From Streptomyces liliifuscus (GTDB taxonomy: Bacteria > Actinomycetota > Actinomycetes > Streptomycetales > Streptomycetaceae): a stretch of 64,000 nt of DNA. Under the pieces are notes generated by a model. That model was not told the DNA's origin. It saw nothing but the letters and a program-made list of their open reading frames with translations, and did not search any database. Below are positions 59,576 to 64,000 of the stretch, piece after piece. The stretch is taken from contig NZ_CP066831.1 of NCBI RefSeq assembly GCF_016598615.1, positions 868,001 to 932,000 of the forward strand, written 5' to 3'. Each line of letters opens with the position of its first letter. Positions within the stretch are counted from its first letter, which is position 1. A program made the position numbers and the translations under genes.

Positions 59576-61066
59576 TCAGACGCGGCCGATGCCGACACCC
59601 TTGACGTTGATGAACTCCTCCAGGCCGGCCCTGCCGCCTTCCCGTCCGAAGCCGCTGAGGCCGACGCCGCCGAAGGGCGTGGCGGGCGAAGTGATGGGAT
59701 TCGGCCCGGGGTTGACGTAGACGGTGCCGGCCTTCAGACGCGGCACCAGGCGGTTGACGCGCGCGATGTCACGGGACTGGATGTAGGCGGACAGGCCGTA
59801 CTCGCTGTCGTTGGCCAGGGCGACCGCCTCGTCCTCGGTGTCGAACGGGGTGATGGCCAGGACCGGGCCGAAGATCTCCTGCTGGGCGAGGTCGCTGCGG
59901 TTGTCGACGTCCGCGAAGACCGTCGGGGACACGAAGTAGCCGTCGGAGTCGATGCGTTCACCGCCGAACACGAGCCGGCCTGAGCCTCCCTCGACGGCTT
60001 TGTCGATCATGCCTTGGACGCGGTCGCGGGCGGCTTCGTTGATGAGGGGGCCTATGTAGGTCGTCGGGTTGAGCGGGTCGCCGACGGGCAGGTGGGCCAC
60101 GACCCCTGTGACACGCGCGACGACCTCGTCGTATATCGGCCGCTCGACGAGCAGCCGGGTGGGCAGTGCGCAGCCCTGCCCGGTGTTGCTCATGGCGAAC
60201 GCCGCGCAGTAGGGCACGACTGTGTCCAGGTCGGTGTCGGCGAAGAGCAGGTTGGCGGACTTGCCACCCAGCTCGAACACGACGGGCTTGAGGCTCAGCG
60301 CCGCGTCGGCCATGATGCGGCGCGCTGTGGCGGGTCCGCCGGTGAAGGAGATCTTGTCGACCCCGGGGTGCGTCACCAGGGCGGCTCCCGCGTCCCCGAG
60401 CCCGGTGACGACGTTGATCACACCGTCGGGGATGCCCGCCTCGCGGGCCAGATCGGCGAAGAGCAGCGCGGAGAACGGCGTCGACTCGGCCGGTTTGATG
60501 ACCACCGTGTTCCCGGCGGCGAGCGAGGGCGGGACCTTCATCGCCAAGGAGAGCGCGGGCGAGTTCCAGGTGATGATGTGACCGATGACGCCGTAGGGCT
60601 CGGCGATGGTGTACTCGACGTTCTCGTGCGGGCTGTAGGCCGCGCCGACCATGCCCTCGATCTTGTCGGCCCAGCCGGCGTAGTACTCGGTCCATTCGGC
60701 GACATGCGGTCCGACGTTCTCCGCCCAGCCGCCGACGCAGACGCCGTTCTCCAGCGGGCAGACGGCAGCGAAGGCGGGGATGTGGTCGCGGAGGAGCTGG
60801 GCGAAGCGGGTGAGCAGGCGGCGGCGCTCGGCGGGGCGCATGGTGCCCCACACCTCGAAGGCCCGGCGTGCGGCGGCCACGGCCCGGTCCACCTCGGCGG
60901 CACCCGCGAGGGGGATGTGCGCCTGGACCAGGCCGGTCGCCGGATTCCTGTGCTCGTAGAGGCCGCCGCTGGTGTCGGTGATGTCCTTGCCGCCGATGAC
61001 CAGCCGCGGCTGCGGCAGATCGTGCTCGGCTCTGTCCTGGTGCAGTTTCACATCGACCGTGACCAC
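59576..61066 (-). CDS. Aldehyde dehydrogenase, NAD(P)-dependent
   Basis: The 496-residue ALDH has the cofactor and oxyanion elements (YGVIGHIITWNSPALSLAM, KPAESTPFSALLF), the base Glu265 in FELGGKSAN, the nucleophile Cys299 in SNTGQGCALPTR and the EIFGPVLAI motif. It should oxidise an aldehyde to the acid, which the synthetase encoded next could convert to acyl-CoA; the order is typical for degradation of primary alcohols or side chains. It is the first gene of an operon that continues with the AMP-binding, Ltp2-like, DUF35 and GntR genes. Confidence 0.94.
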   Translation of the reverse strand: MVTVDVKLHQDRAEHDLPQPRLVIGGKDITDTSGGLYEHRNPATGLVQAHIPLAGAAEVDRAVAAARRAFEVWGTMRPAERRRLLTRFAQLLRDHIPAFAAVCPLENGVCVGGWAENVGPHVAEWTEYYAGWADKIEGMVGAAYSPHENVEYTIAEPYGVIGHIITWNSPALSLAMKVPPSLAAGNTVVIKPAESTPFSALLFADLAREAGIPDGVINVVTGLGDAGAALVTHPGVDKISFTGGPATARRIMADAALSLKPVVFELGGKSANLLFADTDLDTVVPYCAAFAMSNTGQGCALPTRLLVERPIYDEVVARVTGVVAHLPVGDPLNPTTYIGPLINEAARDRVQGMIDKAVEGGSGRLVFGGERIDSDGYFVSPTVFADVDNRSDLAQQEIFGPVLAITPFDTEDEAVALANDSEYGLSAYIQSRDIARVNRLVPRLKAGTVYVNPGPNPITSPATPFGGVGLSGFGREGGRAGLEEFINVKGVGIGRV

Positions 61067-61115
61067 GGATGCCTCCTTGAAACCGTCCGGCGCCGTCCGC
61101 GCATCCGCGCATCCA

Positions 61116-61139
61116 GGTTAAATAGCTAACCTATTTAGC
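61116..61139. promoter_or_regulatory. Class 1 AT-rich operator ahead of the ALDH operon
   Basis: TAAATAG-CTAAC-CTATTTA (61119-61137) is a perfect 7-bp inverted repeat with a 5-base centre; an overlapping GGTTA/TAACC pair shares it. It is 50 bases before the ALDH start. The operon includes the second GntR regulator, so this is its probable autoregulatory site. Confidence 0.72.
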
Positions 61140-61179
61140 CAAGGTAGTCAATGACTGGAGTGCGCACGACCCCACTTGT

Positions 61180-62322
61180 TCACAGTCCGAGCGAGCGCCC
61201 GATGATCTCCTGCATGATCTCCGAGGTCCCGCCGAACACCCGCTGCACCCGGCTGTCCCGCCAGATGCGCGCGATCTCGTACTCGTTGACGTAGCCGTAG
61301 CCGCCGAAGAGCTGCATGCAGCGGTCGATGACCTCCCAGCCGGTCTCCGAGGTCCAGTACTTGGCCGCGGCCGCCTCTTCGGGCGTCAGCTCGCCCTGGA
61401 AGAGGGCCATGATGCAGCCGTCCACATAGACCCGGGCGACGCCCAGCTTGGCCTTGATGTCGGCGAGGGCGAACCGGTTCGCCTGGAACTGCCCGATGGG
61501 CTGTCCGAACGCCGTACGGGTCTTGGCGTACTCCAGCGCCAGCGCGTAGGCCCGCTCGGCCGCGGCGAGCGAGGAGACGGCGATGGCCAGCCGCTCGGTC
61601 GGGAGGTTGCCCATCATGTGGTAGAAACCGCGCCCCTCCTGCCCGATGAGGTTCTCGGCCGGGACGCGGACGTCATGGAAGAACAGCTCGGCGGTGTCCT
61701 GGGCCTTCATTCCGACCTTGTCGAGCTTGCGTCCGCGCTCGAAGCCCCCGGTGTCGCGCTCGACGACGATCAGGCTGATGCCCTTGTGGCCGGCCTCCGG
61801 GTCGGTCTTGCAGGCGACGATGACCAGGTCGGCCAGGATGCCGTTGGTGATGAAGGTCTTGGACCCGTCGATCACCCACTCGTCGCCGTCCCGGCGGGCG
61901 GTGGTGCGGATGCCCTTGAGGTCGGACCCGGCGGCCGGCTCGGACAGCGCGAGGGCGCAGATGGTCTCGCCGCTGATCACCCCGGGCAGCCAACGGGCCT
62001 TCTGCTCAGGGGTGGTGAGGTGCATCAGATAGGGCGGAATGACGTCGTTCTGCAGGCCGAGCCCGATGCCGACCGAGCTGGTGGCCGCCATCTCCTCCGC
62101 CATGATGGCGTTGTAGCGGAAGTCCCAGATCCCCTGCCCGCCGTACTCCTCAGGGAACTGCCAGCCGATGAGCCCGGCCTTGCCCGCCGCCGCCCACGCG
62201 GCCCTGCCCACCTGGCCGTCCCGCTCCCACTGCTCGGCATTGGGGGCACATTCACGCAGGTAGAAGGTGCGGGCGGTGTCCCGGAACAGCTCGTGCTCCG
62301 CGGTGAAGATCGTACGGCGCAT
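61180..62322 (-). CDS. Acyl-CoA dehydrogenase (isovaleryl/long-chain-like)
   Basis: The 380-residue acyl-CoA dehydrogenase has FTAEHELFRDTARTFYLREC, WQFPEEYGGQGIWDFRYN, ALSEPAAGSDLKGIRTTA, the beta-domain GSKTFITNGILADLVIVA and the end GGTSEIMQEIIGRSLGL. The YEGT glutamate is again glycine, as in isovaleryl- and long-chain enzymes, where the base comes from another helix. It is full-length and probably works as a homotetramer, unlike the paired enzymes. I chose the ATG at 62322 because GGAG lies 6 bases upstream. It stands alone between two AT-rich boxes. Confidence 0.92.
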   Translation of the reverse strand: MRRTIFTAEHELFRDTARTFYLRECAPNAEQWERDGQVGRAAWAAAGKAGLIGWQFPEEYGGQGIWDFRYNAIMAEEMAATSSVGIGLGLQNDVIPPYLMHLTTPEQKARWLPGVISGETICALALSEPAAGSDLKGIRTTARRDGDEWVIDGSKTFITNGILADLVIVACKTDPEAGHKGISLIVVERDTGGFERGRKLDKVGMKAQDTAELFFHDVRVPAENLIGQEGRGFYHMMGNLPTERLAIAVSSLAAAERAYALALEYAKTRTAFGQPIGQFQANRFALADIKAKLGVARVYVDGCIMALFQGELTPEEAAAAKYWTSETGWEVIDRCMQLFGGYGYVNEYEIARIWRDSRVQRVFGGTSEIMQEIIGRSLGL

Positions 62323-62347
62323 GCTCGACTCCACTCATGCATCTCGC

Positions 62348-62376
62348 TTATTTAGCTGAAGTAGTTATACGATAGC
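62348..62376. promoter_or_regulatory. AT-rich box between dehydrogenase and SDR genes
   Basis: TTATTTAGCTGAAGTAGTTA then TACGATAGC holds TATTTAGC, one arm of the class 1 site at 61131, and AGTTATA, part of the class 2 sites. It lies in the 85-base divergent spacer and could serve both genes. Confidence 0.55.
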
Positions 62377-62407
62377 GCTGTATCGGCGGCTGGGCGAGGG
62401 AGGGCGC

Positions 62408-63163
62408 GTGAGCGTACGGGACAAGGTGGCGCTCGTCACCGGAGCGGGACGCGGCATCGGTGAGGCGATCGCCGACCGGCTCGCCGCCCAGGGAGCCTCG
62501 GTCGCCGTCTGCGACCTGGACCAGGAGGCCGCCGTGAAGGTCGCGGCCGGACTCGCCGAACGGCATTCCGTCCGCGCGACAGGCGTCGGCGTGGACATCT
62601 CCGACAGCGCGGCCGTGCGCTCGGCCGTGGAGCGGGTCACCGCCGAACTCGGCCCGGTGGACATCCTGGTCAACAACGCGGCCGTCGACGTCATCGGCCG
62701 CTTCGTCGACAGCACCGAGGAGACCTGGGACCGGATCATCGCGGTCAATCTGCGGGGCACCCTCACGATGACCAGGGCCCTGCTCGACTCCATGACCGAG
62801 CGAGGCAGCGGCCGGGTCGTCCTCATCGCCTCGGACGCCGGCCGGGTCGGCTCGTCCGGCGAGGTGGTGTACTCCGCGACGAAGGGCGGGGTCATCGCCT
62901 TCGGCAAGGCGCTGGCCCGCGAGGTCGCCCGGCACGGCATCACCGTCAACAGCGTCTGCCCGGGCCCGACCGACACCGCGCTGCTCGGCCAGGTCTCCGA
63001 GTACAGCCAGAAGATGTACGACGCGACCGTGCGGGCGATCCCGCTGCGCCGCGTCGCCCAACCCGCCGAGATCGCCGGTGTGGTGGCCTTCCTCGCGTCC
63101 GACGACGCCGCCTACATGACCGGGCAGACGCTCTCGGTCAGCGGCGGCCTCACGATGGTCTGA
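62408..63163 (+). CDS. Short-chain dehydrogenase/reductase
   Basis: The 251-residue classical SDR has VALVTGAGRGIGEAIADRLA, VAVCDLDQEAA (NAD-type), DILVNNAAVDVIGRF, the catalytic pair in VYSATKGGVIAFGKAL and TGQTLSVSGGLTMV. It resembles 3-hydroxyacyl-CoA dehydrogenases of the FabG type. The GTG start lies 32 bases after the AT-rich box, and the next crotonase gene begins 3 bases after its stop, so they are an operon that likely does hydration and oxidation in sequence. Confidence 0.9.
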   Translation: MSVRDKVALVTGAGRGIGEAIADRLAAQGASVAVCDLDQEAAVKVAAGLAERHSVRATGVGVDISDSAAVRSAVERVTAELGPVDILVNNAAVDVIGRFVDSTEETWDRIIAVNLRGTLTMTRALLDSMTERGSGRVVLIASDAGRVGSSGEVVYSATKGGVIAFGKALAREVARHGITVNSVCPGPTDTALLGQVSEYSQKMYDATVRAIPLRRVAQPAEIAGVVAFLASDDAAYMTGQTLSVSGGLTMV

Positions 63164-63165
63164 GG

Positions 63166-63945
63166 GTGAGCGCCGTGCTGCGTGTCCAACTCCGCGACAA
63201 ACTGGCCGTGTTGACCCTGGACCGGCCAGGACAGCTCAATGCCATCGGCTCCGAGACCGCCGACCGGCTCGCCCAGGCCCTGAACGACGTACGCGACAAC
63301 GACGACGTCCGTGCCCTGGTCCTGACGGGAGCGGGCCGCGCCTTCTCGGCCGGGGCAGACATCAGCGAGATCGAGTCGTTCACGACACCCGGACAGTTCC
63401 GTGCCTTCGTGGGCCGCCTGACCGAGGTGTACGCGCTTCTGGAGGAGTTCCCCAAGCCCTCGGTCGCGGCCGTCCACGGGTTCACCTTCGGCGGCGGACT
63501 CGAACTGGCGCTCGCCTGCGACCTGCGGGTGGTGGAACGGGGTACGCGGCTCGGCCTGCCCGAGATGAAGCTCGGCGTTCTGCCGGGCGCGGGCGGCACA
63601 CAGCGGCTGCCGCGTCTGCTGCCGCCCGCGATCGCCAGGCAGATGATCCTCACCGGCGAGCCGATCGACGCGGAGCGGGCCTGGCAGCTCGGGCTGGTCA
63701 ACGAACTGGCCGAGCGCGGCGGAGCACTCGCCGCCGCCGAGGCGCTGGCCGCCGTGCTGGCGGCCGGGGCACCGCTGGCGCTCGCGGCGGGCAAGCGGCT
63801 GATCGACCACGGGCTCGGCATGGATCTGGAGACGGCGATCGCGTACGAGCGCGAGACCGTCTCGGTGCTCTTCTCCACCGAGGACCGGGCCGAGGGGCTC
63901 AAGGCCTTCCGCGAGCGCCGCCCGGGAGAGTTCCGCGGCAGATAG
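63166..63945 (+). CDS. Enoyl-CoA hydratase (canonical crotonase)
   Basis: The 259-residue crotonase is the most canonical in the window. It has LTLDRPGQLNAIGSE, TGAGRAFSAGADISEIE, GFTFGGGLELALACDLRV with the first catalytic Glu, and LPEMKLGVLPGAGGTQRL with the second. It should hydrate 2-trans-enoyl-CoA. GTG start, 3 bases after the SDR stop. The remaining 55 bases of the window hold no further gene that I can see; whether the operon continues is unknown. Confidence 0.93.
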   Translation: MSAVLRVQLRDKLAVLTLDRPGQLNAIGSETADRLAQALNDVRDNDDVRALVLTGAGRAFSAGADISEIESFTTPGQFRAFVGRLTEVYALLEEFPKPSVAAVHGFTFGGGLELALACDLRVVERGTRLGLPEMKLGVLPGAGGTQRLPRLLPPAIARQMILTGEPIDAERAWQLGLVNELAERGGALAAAEALAAVLAAGAPLALAAGKRLIDHGLGMDLETAIAYERETVSVLFSTEDRAEGLKAFRERRPGEFRGR

Positions 63946-64000
63946 CGAGCGTTCCCGAAAACCCATGCCAGACCCCATGACAGACCCCGTGAAAGACCCA

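Overview
The window looks like a stretch of a Streptomyces (or close actinomycete) chromosome. GC is very high, many genes start with GTG, ATGA stop-start overlaps are common, TTA codons are rare, and the spacers include a nested inverted repeat and a GGGGCGCGGGGAACTGCG tract of kinds I recall from Streptomyces spacers. I saw no tRNA, rRNA, CRISPR array or transposase.

Bases 1-14 kb hold unrelated accessory genes. They are a YdhG-like protein cut by the edge, a lipoprotein, an SRPBCC protein, a cytochrome P450, an isochorismatase-fold hydrolase with a GlxA-type AraC regulator, an NmrA-like reductase, a small Cys-rich protein, and several secreted proteins (a ricin-type lectin, an RTX-repeat protein, a peptidoglycan-binding-like protein and two of unknown role). 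A large LuxR/LAL regulator, an ArsR-type regulator and a decayed alpha/beta-hydrolase pseudogene complete this part. Three of these genes carry TTA codons, which in Streptomyces usually means bldA dependence.

Bases 14-64 kb form a large CoA-dependent metabolic locus in short divergent operons. It encodes a branched-chain-amino-acid-type ABC importer (LivH-LivM-LivG fused in one protein, LivF and the binding protein on the other strand), a LuxC/LuxE acyl-reductase pair, two acyl-CoA synthetase-like enzymes and a CaiB CoA transferase. It also has five acyl-CoA dehydrogenases, six crotonases, three MaoC/hot-dog hydratase-like proteins, five SDRs, three thiolase-fold enzymes plus a DUF35 partner (one thiolase-fold protein is itself fused to DUF35), a thioesterase, an aldehyde dehydrogenase, an amidohydrolase, a luciferase-fold oxidoreductase and two paralogous GntR/FCD regulators. 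Enzyme types resemble the side-chain half of steroid or terpenoid catabolism (paired dehydrogenases, paired MaoC proteins, Ltp-like protein with DUF35), but no ring-cleaving genes are present, so the substrate is unknown. My reading is uptake, CoA activation, repeated dehydrogenation and hydration, then thiolytic or retro-aldol cleavage.

Most promoters in this locus carry AT-rich palindromic boxes that stand out against the GC-rich background. They fall into two related classes and are the likely operators of the two GntR proteins. A separate module at 39.2-44.6 kb interrupts the locus: a 1124-residue TPR-CHAT (caspase-like) protein with a single-pass membrane protein, a multi-pass membrane protein and a small zinc-ribbon-like protein. 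It lacks the AT-rich boxes but has its own palindrome, and looks like an inserted conflict or signalling module.

Several proteins have changed active sites: a GH1 glycosidase homologue without either catalytic glutamate, a beta-lactamase-fold protein with SxxR in place of SxxK, an HMG-CoA-synthase-like protein without its cysteine, and an AMP-binding protein with an abnormal phosphate loop. All function calls are made by eye from motifs; no database search was run.
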